From assembly GCF_002261185.1 (NCBI RefSeq), contig NZ_NEVQ01000016.1, positions 55,082 to 119,081 on the forward strand: a DNA stretch of 64,000 bases, in the 5' to 3' direction. The DNA is from Bordetella genomosp. 4. Its GTDB lineage: Bacteria > Pseudomonadota > Gammaproteobacteria > Burkholderiales > Burkholderiaceae_B. Positions 1 to 9,380 of the stretch are shown here, piece after piece; the stretch's first letter is position 1; each line of letters opens with the position of its first letter. The position numbers were made by a program, and so were the translations under genes. The notes under the pieces are model-generated. The model saw nothing but the letters and a program-made list of their open reading frames with translations. It was not told where the DNA came from and made no database searches.

Positions 1-503
1 ATGCCGACAACGCCGCACGATCGCGGCCCTTTGTTGTGCAGACCCGCCATGGCGAGGTCGAAGCATTGGGTACCGAGTTCATGGTCCGCGTCACTGACAC
101 GCACAGCAAGGTCTGGGTCAACGAGCATGCAGTGCGCGTTACGCCGAAGGGTGCGCCCGACAACCCGATGATCATTCAGGCGGGTCATCGCGCGACATTC
201 GAGGATCGCGGCCTGGAAAGCGGGCCTGTAGAGAAGCATGATGCGCTGAGTGCGAACAATTTTGCACCTTGGCGCAATGGCTCGCTGGTCGCTACCAATA
301 TGCGCCTGTCGCAATTCGTCGAGCGGTTCCAGGCTTATCAGCGCGGTTATCTGTTCCTGGACGACAGTCTGGCGAACGTAGAGGTCTCCGGCATATTTCC
401 GCTATTCAAACCGGAGTTGGCGCTGGCTGCCCTGGAAAACAGCTATCCCGTGCAGGTACGGCGGCTGACGCGCTATCTCACCTGGATCGAGCCCCGGGTC
501 TGA
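1..503 (+). CDS. FecR-type anti-sigma/signal relay protein, C-terminal part (5' end outside window)
   Basis: The reading frame is open back to the left edge, so only the C-terminal part of the protein is present; the GTG at 36 is internal. The translated start (RPFVVQTRHGEVEALGTEF) matches the FecR periplasmic domain core, followed by a QAGHRATF segment. The end holds the small C-terminal FecR domain (W-R-N-G-S-L, then SGIF and ALAALENSYPV). FecR proteins sit in the inner membrane and pass a signal from a TonB-dependent receptor to a FecI-type sigma factor. The receptor gene starting at 660 is the expected partner. The sigma factor gene should lie to the left, outside the window. Confidence 0.85.
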   Translation, partial: ADNAARSRPFVVQTRHGEVEALGTEFMVRVTDTHSKVWVNEHAVRVTPKGAPDNPMIIQAGHRATFEDRGLESGPVEKHDALSANNFAPWRNGSLVATNMRLSQFVERFQAYQRGYLFLDDSLANVEVSGIFPLFKPELALAALENSYPVQVRRLTRYLTWIEPRV

Positions 504-659
504 ATAGGCTCTCGCACCCACCGCATTTCGAGCTTCGTGACGCCATTCTGGTGAAAAAAGCCGTGGCGCAGTTTCAACCGGAAACAAATTAGCTTGCAAG
601 AAATCGCGGCGTCATTCGGCCTCCTTGATATCCGTGAACATTGACGATCAACGTCCAAT

Positions 660-3152
660 ATGCCGCTCCGACACCTGCCCACGAAGCCAACTTTCTCGTC
701 TTCATCCACACGCGTATTCCCCAAAGCCCGGCTCTTGCTCATGCTGAGCACGGCCATGGCATTCAACGTCGCACCGCTCGCCGTCCACGCTGCCACAGCA
801 ACCGAATCGGTCGCCGTGCGGACTTATCACGTCGCGGCGGGCCCATTGCTGCCCGCCATCAATCAGTTTGCGTCCGAGGCTGGCATTGCGCTGACATTCG
901 ACGCCAATGCGCTGCAGAACGAGACTTCGCCAGGCGTTCAAGGACGCTACACGGTGGACGAAGGCCTGCGGCAGGTACTCGCTGCCTCGAACTGGCAAGC
1001 ACGGCGCAGCGCCAATGGCGCCTACGTGCTTGAACGAAAGCCTGCGCCTCGCAGCAGCGGTGATGTCACGCTGGCCCCCGTCACAGTAACTGCCTCGTCC
1101 CTCGCCTCGACCGAAAATTCCGGCAACTACGGCGGCCACACGACCTCGGTATTCAAAGGCGAAACATCGATCCGCCAAACGCCGCAGCCTGTCACCATCA
1201 TCTCGCGTCAGTTCATCGACGATCGCGATATGCCGGACCTGCACGACGTCATGCAGAATACGCCGGGCGTCACGGTGGACTACACCGACAGCGAGCGCGT
1301 GACCTATTATTCGCGCGGATTTCAGATCGACTCTCTGCAGATCGATGGTTTGAACGTCTACCAATCGGGCTCGACCTTTATCCAACCCGATACAGCCGTC
1401 CTCGATCGCGTCGAGGTACTGCGCGGCGCCGCCGGCATTCTGCGCGGATCGGGTAACCCGTCGGCCACCGTTAATCTCGTCCGTAAGCGTCCCACCCCAG
1501 AATTCCAGGCGGGCGTCAAACTCATGACGGGTTCATGGGATCGCAACCGCGTCGAGGCCGACATCTCAAGCCCGCTGAACGAATCGGGCACCCTGCGCGG
1601 CCGTGTCGTCGCTGTCTTAGACAACAAAGATTTTTTCCAGGACGCGCGCGAAGAAAAACGCCGCGTGTTCTATGGCGTGCTGGAAGCCGATCTGACGGAC
1701 AACACCACCCTCACCGCGAGTTTCCAACACACCGAACTCAAAGCGACCGGCGCGTGGGGGGGACTGCCTAGGGATTTCGATGGCAGCTCACTGCATTTCT
1801 CGCGCGACACCTACCTGGGCGCGGCGTGGAATCATTGGAACCGCTACAACCAGCAAGCCTCGCTAGAACTGGAACACCGCTTTGACAACGACTGGAAAGT
1901 CAAAGCCAGTGCCGCGAATACACGATTCCGCTATTTCGATGGCGGCTTCAAGCAGAGTTACATCACGCGCGCCAGCACGACAAACCCGTATCTATACAAC
2001 GTGACGACATCGGTCTATCCCGACTCGGCAAGCGATCAAAATGCCCTAGCGCTCGTGGCCGATGGTCCGTTGACAGTGCTCGGCCGCAAACATCACCTGA
2101 CGGTCGGACTGGAAAGCAACTACACCCGTACCACCGGTTCAAGCGGTTACTTCAATCTCGGTCCCCTGAACAACGTCGACATCCGCGACTGGGATCCCTA
2201 TAGCAGCTACCCCGAGCCCACCGATGAAACCGCGGGCACCTATTACGAAGCCACCAACAACATCGTCAAACAACAAGCCGCCTATGCCGTAGGCCGTATC
2301 TCAGTCACGGATCCCTTGACTGTTCTGCTGGGCGCGCGCGCCACATGGTGGGATTACAAAGTCCCCGGTGATTCCGACAGCAACTACAGCATCGATCGCG
2401 AGATCACTCCCTACGTCGGCTTGATCTATGATCTGAACGACAACTTCAGTCTCTACGGCAGCTACAGCGAAATCTTTGTGCCGCAAGATGCCTACGATTC
2501 GACCGGCAATCTGCTGGACCCCATCACCGGCGAAGACTACGAGGCCGGCTTAAAAGGCGAATTCCTCGATGGCCGCTTGAATTTCAGCGCGTCGGTATTC
2601 CGCATCAACAACACGGGCCGCGCGATGGACGATGCCAACAGCGCCAATCCTTGCCTGCCAAACTACCCCAACGGCTACTGCAAAGTCGCGGGCGGCAAAA
2701 CGCGCAGCCAGGGCTGGGAACTGGAGCTGACCGGCGAGATCACGCCAAACTGGCACATCATGGCCGGCTACACCAACACCCAGACCAAATATGTGCGTGA
2801 TGCGTCCGACACCAACATCGGGCAACCCATTCGCACGCTCGATCCCCGCCACCTGCTGCGCCTGTTCACCACCTATCGCTTCCCCGGCGCCTTGCACGGC
2901 CTGACCATCGGCGGCGGCGTGCAGGCGCAAAGCAGCACCTACGCGACCAGCCGAGGTATCGAAGCCCGCCAAGGCGGCTATGCCGTCTACAACCTGATGG
3001 CCGCGTATGATTTCAACGAGAATGTGCGCCTGCAGTTAAACGTCAACAATGTCTTCGACAAGGTGTACTACCGCAAGGTCGATGCGACAGGCATCAGCAA
3101 CTACTATGGGGATCCGCGTAATTTCATGTTGTCGCTGGGCCTGCGGATGTAA
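660..3152 (+). CDS. TonB-dependent siderophore receptor with N-terminal signalling domain (FpvA/FoxA/FhuE class)
   Basis: An 830-residue outer-membrane receptor for ferric siderophore uptake. The signal sequence ends near AVHA (about residue 44), although a more internal Met at residue 28 is a possible start. Residues about 51-123 form an STN (secretin/TonB short N-terminal) domain, which marks transducers that signal to FecR. A TonB-box-like DVTLAPVTVTAS follows, then the plug (about 170-285, with QNTPGVTVDY and RGAAGILRGSGNPSATVNLVRKRP cut here as separate blocks) and the beta-barrel. The last residue is Met rather than the usual aromatic residue. Its position just after fecR implies cell-surface signalling control. 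The siderophore cannot be named from sequence alone. Confidence 0.93.
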   Translation: MPLRHLPTKPTFSSSSTRVFPKARLLLMLSTAMAFNVAPLAVHAATATESVAVRTYHVAAGPLLPAINQFASEAGIALTFDANALQNETSPGVQGRYTVDEGLRQVLAASNWQARRSANGAYVLERKPAPRSSGDVTLAPVTVTASSLASTENSGNYGGHTTSVFKGETSIRQTPQPVTIISRQFIDDRDMPDLHDVMQNTPGVTVDYTDSERVTYYSRGFQIDSLQIDGLNVYQSGSTFIQPDTAVLDRVEVLRGAAGILRGSGNPSATVNLVRKRPTPEFQAGVKLMTGSWDRNRVEADISSPLNESGTLRGRVVAVLDNKDFFQDAREEKRRVFYGVLEADLTDNTTLTASFQHTELKATGAWGGLPRDFDGSSLHFSRDTYLGAAWNHWNRYNQQASLELEHRFDNDWKVKASAANTRFRYFDGGFKQSYITRASTTNPYLYNVTTSVYPDSASDQNALALVADGPLTVLGRKHHLTVGLESNYTRTTGSSGYFNLGPLNNVDIRDWDPYSSYPEPTDETAGTYYEATNNIVKQQAAYAVGRISVTDPLTVLLGARATWWDYKVPGDSDSNYSIDREITPYVGLIYDLNDNFSLYGSYSEIFVPQDAYDSTGNLLDPITGEDYEAGLKGEFLDGRLNFSASVFRINNTGRAMDDANSANPCLPNYPNGYCKVAGGKTRSQGWELELTGEITPNWHIMAGYTNTQTKYVRDASDTNIGQPIRTLDPRHLLRLFTTYRFPGALHGLTIGGGVQAQSSTYATSRGIEARQGGYAVYNLMAAYDFNENVRLQLNVNNVFDKVYYRKVDATGISNYYGDPRNFMLSLGLRM

Positions 3153-3169
3153 GAGGGACGCCTGCTACC

Positions 3170-3199
3170 CAACGCTGCCCGCTACGGCAGGCAGCGTTG
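3170..3199 (+). terminator. Perfect 10-bp hairpin at the end of the siderophore receptor gene
   Basis: CAACGCTGCC (3170-3179) and GGCAGCGTTG (3190-3199) form a perfect stem around a 10-nt loop, 17 nt after the receptor stop codon. There is no T tract, and the right arm overlaps the last codons of the convergent GntR gene. Read as a transcription end point or convergent-gene barrier with moderate confidence. Confidence 0.5.
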
Positions 3200-3904
3200 C
3201 AGACAGTTCGCCATATGCGCGTGGGCGGCATCGCGAGCAGCCTGCCCATCACGCCGGCAAATCGCTTCCATAATGGCGTGATGTTCCTGCATGACCGCAT
3301 CCTGATGCTCTGCCCATGCCTGGTCCTGCCGGGATCCTTTGATGCTTTCCCGGATATAGCCGCCCAGGAAATCGAGGAACGATCCAAACAAGGCGTTGCC
3401 TGCAGCCTCCGCGATCGCGCGGTGAAACAGGATGTCCGCACTCACCCCATCCCCGCCGGCTTCGATATCGGCCTGCATCGCAGCATAAGCATCGCGAATC
3501 GCCGCGAGTTGTGCATCGCTGCCCCGTTCGGCGGCCAAGGCCGCCGCCTGCATTTCCACGCCAGTGCGCAACTCGAAAATCTGCTCTGGCCCGATAGCCG
3601 GCTGGTCCTCCGAAGCGCCCGAGGGCGTAATCCGAAACGGCCTCAAGTGCGCTGACTTGCTGACGAATGCGCCGGCACCCTGGCGCGTTTCCACGATGCC
3701 ATCGGCCTTTAGCGTGGAGATCGATTCACGCACCACTGTCAAGCTGACACCGAATCGGCGCGCCAGTTCTTGCCCCGTGGGCAGCTTTTCGCCGGGCTGA
3801 AATTCGCCCGCGTTGATCACGTCCAGCAGCGCCTTGCTGAGCTTGTCGGTCAGCGTGCTGCCTTTGCTCAGTTCAGTGCCGATGCCGGGCTCGCGTAGGG
3901 TCAT
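3182..3904 (-). CDS. GntR-family transcriptional regulator, FadR/FCD subfamily
   Basis: 240 residues. The N-terminal winged helix-turn-helix is clear (LPTGQELARRFGVSLTVVRE followed by TLKADGIVETRQGAGAFV, about residues 40-95). The C-terminal helical domain is of the FCD ligand-binding type. It lies immediately downstream, in the same direction, of the hydroxyacid dehydrogenase gene at 3927. It probably controls that gene and the divergent aldolase/Bug set from the 4851-4933 gap, in response to a substrate or intermediate carboxylate. The ligand is unknown. Confidence 0.9.
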   Translation of the reverse strand: MTLREPGIGTELSKGSTLTDKLSKALLDVINAGEFQPGEKLPTGQELARRFGVSLTVVRESISTLKADGIVETRQGAGAFVSKSAHLRPFRITPSGASEDQPAIGPEQIFELRTGVEMQAAALAAERGSDAQLAAIRDAYAAMQADIEAGGDGVSADILFHRAIAEAAGNALFGSFLDFLGGYIRESIKGSRQDQAWAEHQDAVMQEHHAIMEAICRRDGQAARDAAHAHMANCLQRCLP

Positions 3905-3926
3905 GGATTGCCTAGGTTTCAGGGTT

Positions 3927-4850
3927 TTAAGCAGATTTATTGCCGTTCATTTTATTCAGACTTTGAATCAGGTGCGGCACATAGCGTTCACCTAGGCCCA
4001 CATTATTGGCCACGGCATAGCTGTTATGCACGACACCCGCCACGGCGGATACCACCTGCGCATCGCTCGCCATGCGCGTGTAGTACTGCATATCCTTTAA
4101 CGCGTTTGCCAGGGAAAAGCGGAATAACTGATCGTTGCCTTCGGCCACGAATGCGCTCAAGCGCTGAAACGCCGTACTATTCGCGCCGCCTGATCCAATC
4201 ACATCACATAGCGTCTGCAGATTCACGCCCGTCTTTTGCGCGCAAGAAAACGCCTCGGCCAGCACTGCCGCGTTGCTCAACACCACAAACTGATGCAACA
4301 GCTTCACACTGTGGCCCGCACCCACACCGCCACACTCGTATATGTGGCGCGAAAACGAAGACAACACATCGCGTACCTGATTCAACACGACGGGACTCCC
4401 ACCCACCAACAGATTCACTTGCCCTTCTTCGGCTTCCTTCGGCGTCCCCGTCAGCGCGGCATCCAGAAAAAAAGCCCCGGCGGTTTCCAGAGCCGCAGCG
4501 ATACGCCGAGAGGACTCCGGCAAGGAGGTCGAGCAGTCCACCACTACCGTGCCTGCACGCACCTGTGACAGCAGGCCAGACGGACCGAATACGACTTCTT
4601 CCACCTGGGGCGACCCCGTGACGCAAATGATCACGACATCACATTGCGCGGCCAAACTGCCCGCGGTATCCAGCACGGCCGCCCCCGCCTCCAACAGGTC
4701 GCTATTGCGCTCGCGCGCCGCCGGACTGCGCAACAACACCGACACGGGATAGCCGCGCGCCAGCGCGTGCTTTGCCAGACCGTGGCCCATCAGGCCCACA
4801 CCAATAAAACCTACTCGGCGTGAATCCTTGCGGAATTGGGGTAAACCCAT
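3927..4850 (-). CDS. NAD(P)-dependent beta-hydroxyacid dehydrogenase (3-hydroxyisobutyrate/tartronate semialdehyde reductase family)
   Basis: 307 residues, normal for the family. The N-terminal Rossmann motif is FIGVGLMG (about 15-22), the substrate signature DCSTS lies at 105-109, and the catalytic Lys is in GHSVKLLHQF (K183). An AAAGGA ribosome-binding site precedes the ATG. Enzymes of this family reduce or oxidise short beta-hydroxy acids or semialdehydes. The neighbouring HpcH/HpaI aldolase could produce a semialdehyde or 2-oxoacid for it, so an aldolase-plus-reductase pathway like glucarate/galactarate breakdown is possible. The true substrate is not shown by the sequence. Confidence 0.87.
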   Translation of the reverse strand: MGLPQFRKDSRRVGFIGVGLMGHGLAKHALARGYPVSVLLRSPAARERNSDLLEAGAAVLDTAGSLAAQCDVVIICVTGSPQVEEVVFGPSGLLSQVRAGTVVVDCSTSLPESSRRIAAALETAGAFFLDAALTGTPKEAEEGQVNLLVGGSPVVLNQVRDVLSSFSRHIYECGGVGAGHSVKLLHQFVVLSNAAVLAEAFSCAQKTGVNLQTLCDVIGSGGANSTAFQRLSAFVAEGNDQLFRFSLANALKDMQYYTRMASDAQVVSAVAGVVHNSYAVANNVGLGERYVPHLIQSLNKMNGNKSA

Positions 4851-4865
4851 ACTCGTATCCTTTAT

Positions 4866-4910
4866 GTCTTATGGTTTAATTCTTTACTTGTTTAATTGTT
4901 ATCATAAGAC
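4866..4910. promoter_or_regulatory. Candidate operator region between divergent dehydrogenase and aldolase genes
   Basis: This short AT-rich gap holds an 8-bp inverted repeat, GTCTTATG (4866-4873) and CATAAGAC (4903-4910). Inside it, GTTTAATT occurs twice in direct orientation (4874-4881 and 4890-4897). The symmetry between divergent promoters fits binding by a dimeric regulator. The adjacent GntR protein (3182-3904) is the obvious candidate. This is inference from position and symmetry. Confidence 0.5.
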
Positions 4911-4933
4911 TTTCCTCCCAACGAGACAATCAC

Positions 4934-5725
4934 ATGCGCACCAATCCCCTGATCGCCCGATTGAAAACGGGCGTACCGGCCCTCAATGGCTGGCTGACAT
5001 TAGGCAGCGTCGCTGTCGCCGAGGCCATGGCCCATCAGCCTTGGGACAGCCTGACCATCGACATGCAGCATGGATTGTCGGATTACGAAACCACAGTGCA
5101 GATGTTGCGCGCCATCTCTACGACCAAAGTCACCCCTATCGTGCGTGTACCGTGGCTGGAGCCCGGCATCATCATGAAGATCCTCGACGCGGGCGCCTAC
5201 GGCATCATCTGCCCCATGGTGAACACGCCCGAGCAATGCCGGGAGTTCGTCAGCTATTGCCGGTACGCCCCGGCGGGCGCACGCAGTTTCGGGCCCACGC
5301 GCGCGCCCTTATATGCGGGAGCGGACTACTGGAAAGGCGCCAACGACAACGTGCTGACCATCGCCATGATCGAAACCAAACAGGCACTCGAAAACCTGGA
5401 TGGCATCCTGGCCGTACCTGACTTGAATGGCGTCTACATCGGGCCCGCTGATCTAAGCCTGTCGCTGGGTTTTGATCCCGTCGATGACCAAAGCACGCCA
5501 GAGGTATTAGCGGTCATCGAGGATATCCGCACGCGCGCACAACAGGCCGGCAAATTCGCTGTCATGCATTGCTCGCCCATCGAATACGCCGTGTACATGG
5601 CGGACAAAAAATTCGAGATGCTGACCGTCTCCAATGACGGCCGCCTGCTCGCTATCGCGCAACAACAATTGTTCGCCCAATTGGACCAAGCCCGGGCCAA
5701 GCACTCACCTGCCGCAGCCTATTAA
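4934..5725 (+). CDS. HpcH/HpaI-family class II pyruvate aldolase
   Basis: 263 residues, typical length. The family motifs are present: DMQHG (Asp43, His46), Arg71 in RVPW for pyruvate enolate binding, the metal ligand Glu147 in AMIET, and Asp173 in YIGPADLSLSLG. Such enzymes cleave 4-hydroxy-2-oxo acids (4-hydroxy-2-oxoheptanedioate, 2-keto-3-deoxy sugar acids) to pyruvate or a related oxoacid plus an aldehyde. It diverges from the hydroxyacid dehydrogenase at 3927 and is followed by a Bug receptor and an FAD-linked oxidase, which suggests catabolism of an organic or sugar acid. The substrate cannot be assigned. Confidence 0.9.
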   Translation: MRTNPLIARLKTGVPALNGWLTLGSVAVAEAMAHQPWDSLTIDMQHGLSDYETTVQMLRAISTTKVTPIVRVPWLEPGIIMKILDAGAYGIICPMVNTPEQCREFVSYCRYAPAGARSFGPTRAPLYAGADYWKGANDNVLTIAMIETKQALENLDGILAVPDLNGVYIGPADLSLSLGFDPVDDQSTPEVLAVIEDIRTRAQQAGKFAVMHCSPIEYAVYMADKKFEMLTVSNDGRLLAIAQQQLFAQLDQARAKHSPAAAY

Positions 5726-5795
5726 TCACAACGCCGGCCTGCACTGCTCAAAGCGCCATCCATAGGCGCATGCACCGGCTTTACGAGGAGACACC

Positions 5796-6809
5796 ATGAC
5801 GTCATCGACCCCACCATCGGCGACTCGCCGACGACTATTGCTCGGCACCGGCGCGCTTGCCCTGACCTCTGTGCTGGACATCCGGAAAACCGCGCTGGCA
5901 CAAACCGCTAGCGACGCCTATCCCGTCCGCCCCATCACTTTCATCGTGCCGTGGCCGGCAGGCAGTGTCTCTGACAACACCATGCGGGTCCTCGCCAAAG
6001 CCGCCGGCGATGCGCTGGGCCAGCCGCTCGTCGTGGAGAACCGCCCCGGCGCGTCCGGCATGCTGGGCCTGAAGCAAATGATCTCCGCGCCGCCCGATGG
6101 CTACACGATTGGACAGGTCCCGCTCTCAGTCACCCGTTTTTCGCAATTGGGCACCATCAAAATCGACGCCTTAAAGGACATCGACTACATCGCACGTGCT
6201 GCAGGGCTGGCCTTTGGCATCGTCGTGCGCAGCGATTCGCCTTATAGGGATTTGAAATCGCTCATGGAGTATGCCCGGGCGAATCCCGGCAAACTGACCT
6301 ATGGATCCCCGGGCGTGGGCAACCAGACCCACATCGGCATGGAAGTCTTGCTGCAAGACGAAAAAATCGACATGGTCCATGTGCCCTACAAAGGGGGTAA
6401 CGAAGCCATACAGGCGCTTATGGGCGGGCATGTCGATCTGGTGGCGGACTCCAGCACCTGGGCGCCTCTCGTGCTCGACGGCCGTCTGCGGCTGCTGTCC
6501 ACCTGGGGAGAAACGCGGCTCAAGCGATTCCCCGATACACCTACTCTACAGGAACTGGGATACAAGCTCGTCATGAGCGCGCCCGGCGGTGTCGGCGCAC
6601 CTGCAGGCCTGCCGTCCGTCATCCAGGAACGCCTGCGCACGGCGTTCCGCACCGCGACACTGAGCCCTCAGTTTCAGGCAGCCCTGGATCAATATGACAT
6701 GACGGTCATGTATCAAGACGCGCCCGAATACCGTGCGTACATTGAAGACTCCTATCGCAACGAAACCAACGTGATTGCACAGCTGAATCTGCGGGAAATC
6801 CTGAAGTGA
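5796..6809 (+). CDS. Bug-family tripartite tricarboxylate transporter substrate-binding protein (twin-arginine-like signal)
   Basis: 337 residues. The N terminus has a twin-arginine-like leader (ATRRRLLLGTGALALTS). The mature start YPVRPITFIVPWPAGSVSDN is the Bug/TctC signature, and the PYKGGNEAIQALMGGHVDL block is also typical. Bug proteins capture carboxylates in the periplasm and normally feed TctAB-type permeases; no tctA or tctB is present in the window. A good Shine-Dalgarno (GAGGAGACACC) precedes the ATG. The following oxidase starts at the stop codon, so the two are probably co-translated and may share a substrate. Confidence 0.92.
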   Translation: MTSSTPPSATRRRLLLGTGALALTSVLDIRKTALAQTASDAYPVRPITFIVPWPAGSVSDNTMRVLAKAAGDALGQPLVVENRPGASGMLGLKQMISAPPDGYTIGQVPLSVTRFSQLGTIKIDALKDIDYIARAAGLAFGIVVRSDSPYRDLKSLMEYARANPGKLTYGSPGVGNQTHIGMEVLLQDEKIDMVHVPYKGGNEAIQALMGGHVDLVADSSTWAPLVLDGRLRLLSTWGETRLKRFPDTPTLQELGYKLVMSAPGGVGAPAGLPSVIQERLRTAFRTATLSPQFQAALDQYDMTVMYQDAPEYRAYIEDSYRNETNVIAQLNLREILK

Positions 6810-8248
6810 TGCCAGACACCGCCATGCTGCTCAATGAACTGCGCGGAATCGTCGGCACGGATCATGTCCTCACAGACGCTGCCGACATCCACCCCTATAC
6901 CGAGGATTGGCGCGGGCGTTATCGTGGACAGGTCCATGGTGTCGCTTTTCCCGCCAACACCGAACAGACCAGCGCGCTGGTCAGCGCTTGCGTGCGCGCC
7001 AGCGTTCCCGTCTTGCCTCAGGGAGGACACACAGGCCTCGTCGGAGGCGGCACTCCGGTCGGAACATCGTTCGCTGACGGCACCGCGCCTGTCATTATCA
7101 ATCTGCGGCGCATGAATCGCATACGCGATGTCGATAGCGTCGGCAACACCCTCATCGCCGAAGCCGGCTGCATTTTGCAAACAATACAAGAGGCCGCCGC
7201 ACAGCACGATCGCCTCTATGGCGTGACCTTTGGTGCGCAGGGATCATGCCAGATCGGCGGCAACGTCTCGACCAATGCGGGCGGTACCGGCGTGTTGAAA
7301 TACGGTTCCACCAGGGATCAGGTGCTCGGCCTGGAGGTAGTGTTGCCAGACGGCCGTGTCTGGAACGGCTTGCGCACTTTGCGCAAAGACAACACAGGCT
7401 ATGCCTTACGCCATCTGTTCGTGGGCGCCGAGGGAACGTTGGGTATCGTGACGGCCGTCGCCCTGCGCCTGCATCCCAAGCCCGCGGTCATGGCTGCGGC
7501 GTGGCTGACCATGGACAGCGTCGACCACGCACAACAATGCCTGGCTGCGTTGCAATCCATCGCAGGCGACCGTATAGCGGCGTTTGAATTGCTTAATCAG
7601 GAACAGCTGCGCACCGTACTCGCGCATTTTCCCGAGGCTCGCCTGCCCACGGATCCGGAGGCGCCCTATGCCGTGTTGCTGGAACTGAGCGACACCTATG
7701 CCCAGGCGAATCTGGACGGCATGCTGGAAGACGTTCTGCCGCAACTAAGCGAAAAGGGCTGGCTGAGAGATGCCGCCATTGCCGGTTCGCTCGCGCAACG
7801 CCACGCGTTCTGGCACCTGCGCCACGGCATTTCAGAGGCCAATCGAAAAGCCGGCATGGGGCTATCCACCGATGTTGCAGTCCCTGTCAGAGACCTGGCC
7901 GCATTCATCGAAACCGCTTCGCGTGCCGTCACAGCGCGCTACCCGCAGGCCACCATCGTATTGGTATCTCATATGGGCGATGGGAATGTACATTTCATTC
8001 CTCGCTTCAGTTTCGACGACTGGAACGCGCTGCCCCATCAAGCAGAAACCGCCGATGCCGTACGCGCCCTGGTGCACGATGCCGCCAGTCAGTTCAACGG
8101 GACATTCAGCGCCGAACATGGTGTGGGGTCCGTTCTGATCGACGAGCTTGAACGACTGCGCCCGCCACTGGAACTCGAACTCATGCAACGCCTGCGCAAT
8201 GCCTGGGATCCGGCACGCTTATTCAATCCAGGCAAAGTCCTGCGCTAA
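6809..8248 (+). CDS. FAD-linked 2-hydroxyacid oxidase/dehydrogenase (D-lactate or D-2-hydroxyglutarate dehydrogenase family)
   Basis: About 479 residues. I chose the ATG at 6809, which overlaps the TGA of the Bug gene (TGATG); a GTG at 6806 is also possible. The N-terminal FAD-binding PCMH domain contains the flavin loop PQGGHTGLVGG and NVSTNAGG. The C-terminal FAD-oxidase cap domain ends with FSAEHGVGS and PGKVL. The family oxidises D-2-hydroxyacids and passes electrons to quinone or another acceptor. Its place between two Bug receptors and after an aldolase suggests a role in hydroxyacid use. Exact substrate unknown. Confidence 0.9.
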   Translation: MPDTAMLLNELRGIVGTDHVLTDAADIHPYTEDWRGRYRGQVHGVAFPANTEQTSALVSACVRASVPVLPQGGHTGLVGGGTPVGTSFADGTAPVIINLRRMNRIRDVDSVGNTLIAEAGCILQTIQEAAAQHDRLYGVTFGAQGSCQIGGNVSTNAGGTGVLKYGSTRDQVLGLEVVLPDGRVWNGLRTLRKDNTGYALRHLFVGAEGTLGIVTAVALRLHPKPAVMAAAWLTMDSVDHAQQCLAALQSIAGDRIAAFELLNQEQLRTVLAHFPEARLPTDPEAPYAVLLELSDTYAQANLDGMLEDVLPQLSEKGWLRDAAIAGSLAQRHAFWHLRHGISEANRKAGMGLSTDVAVPVRDLAAFIETASRAVTARYPQATIVLVSHMGDGNVHFIPRFSFDDWNALPHQAETADAVRALVHDAASQFNGTFSAEHGVGSVLIDELERLRPPLELELMQRLRNAWDPARLFNPGKVLR

Positions 8249-8274
8249 CGATTATCTGATATTCAGGAGACACC

Positions 8275-9279
8275 ATGACCATTTCATTCGCGGGCTGCAC
8301 CCGCGGCGTACGCCGCCTGGTACAAGTTTCCGGGTTGGCGGCCCTACTGCTGAGCCCCTTTTCCATACCGGCCACCCAGGCAGCGTACCCAGACAAGCCC
8401 ATCCGCATGATCGTTCCGCAACCACCGGGCGGATTCAACGATACCGTGGGCCGTTTGCTCGCCAAGAGAATGTCGGACGCCATGGGACAGCCTGTCTTGG
8501 TTGAAAACCAACCCGGCGCAGGATCGCAACTGGGCACCACCAATGCCGCACGATCGCCTGCGGACGGCTACACCATTCTGGTTGTCTCCTTTGCCTATGG
8601 CACCAACCCGGCACTGCGCAGCAATCTGCCTTACGATACCGCCCGTGATTTCACACCGTTGATTTTCCTGGGCCAGACGCCGAACCTGCTCGTGGTCAGC
8701 AGCGCATCGCCGTACAAATCGCTGGCAGAGGTGCTGGACTATGTGCGCAAACATCCAGGCAAACTCAGCTACGCCTCGTCCGGCGTCGGCTCGTCACCTC
8801 ACCTATCGATGGAAATGCTGAAATCCATGGCGAAAGTAGACCTCGTGCATATCCCCTATAAAGGCGGTGCTCCGATGGCCACCGACCTGTTGGGCGGCCA
8901 AGTCGACATCATGTTCGATAACACGCCCAACCTCATGCCGTACGTCACGTCGGGCAAGATGCGTGCATTGGCGGTCACCAGCGCCGAACCCTCGCCGTAT
9001 GCGCCTGGTGTTCCCACCGTTGCACAGGCAGGCGTCCCGGGCTATGCCATGACGGCCTGGTATGGGCTGGTCGTGCGCTCTGGCACACCGGCTGAGATTG
9101 TCGAGAAACTCAACACAACATTGAATGCCATCCTGAAAGAAGAAGACGTACGCAAAGTCTTTGCAGCACAAAGCGTCGAGCCGGTTGGCGGCACGTCCAA
9201 GCAGTTCGGTCAATTCCTGGATGGGGAATTCACGAAATGGGCCAAGGTCATTAAAGATGCAAATATCACGGCGGATTGA
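8275..9279 (+). CDS. Second Bug-family tripartite tricarboxylate transporter substrate-binding protein
   Basis: 334 residues with a Sec signal peptide (cleavage near ATQA, about residue 37). The mature start YPDKPIRMIVPQPPGGFND and the block PYKGGAPMATDLLGGQVDI are standard Bug motifs. It lies 26 nt after the FAD oxidase, with the same CAGGAGACACC ribosome-binding context as the first Bug gene, so it probably ends this operon. It is clearly divergent from the first Bug protein, so it may bind a different acid. No TctAB membrane components are encoded nearby. A strong hairpin follows at 9381. Confidence 0.92.
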   Translation: MTISFAGCTRGVRRLVQVSGLAALLLSPFSIPATQAAYPDKPIRMIVPQPPGGFNDTVGRLLAKRMSDAMGQPVLVENQPGAGSQLGTTNAARSPADGYTILVVSFAYGTNPALRSNLPYDTARDFTPLIFLGQTPNLLVVSSASPYKSLAEVLDYVRKHPGKLSYASSGVGSSPHLSMEMLKSMAKVDLVHIPYKGGAPMATDLLGGQVDIMFDNTPNLMPYVTSGKMRALAVTSAEPSPYAPGVPTVAQAGVPGYAMTAWYGLVVRSGTPAEIVEKLNTTLNAILKEEDVRKVFAAQSVEPVGGTSKQFGQFLDGEFTKWAKVIKDANITAD

Positions 9280-9380
9280 GACTTGCCTGATTTAACCTTG
9301 GTTTACACAGGCAATTCCTGCGGCTTCGCATCCTCGTAAGCCGTACGAATGTAAGGTTAGCGTTGACAACGCCTCACGCC

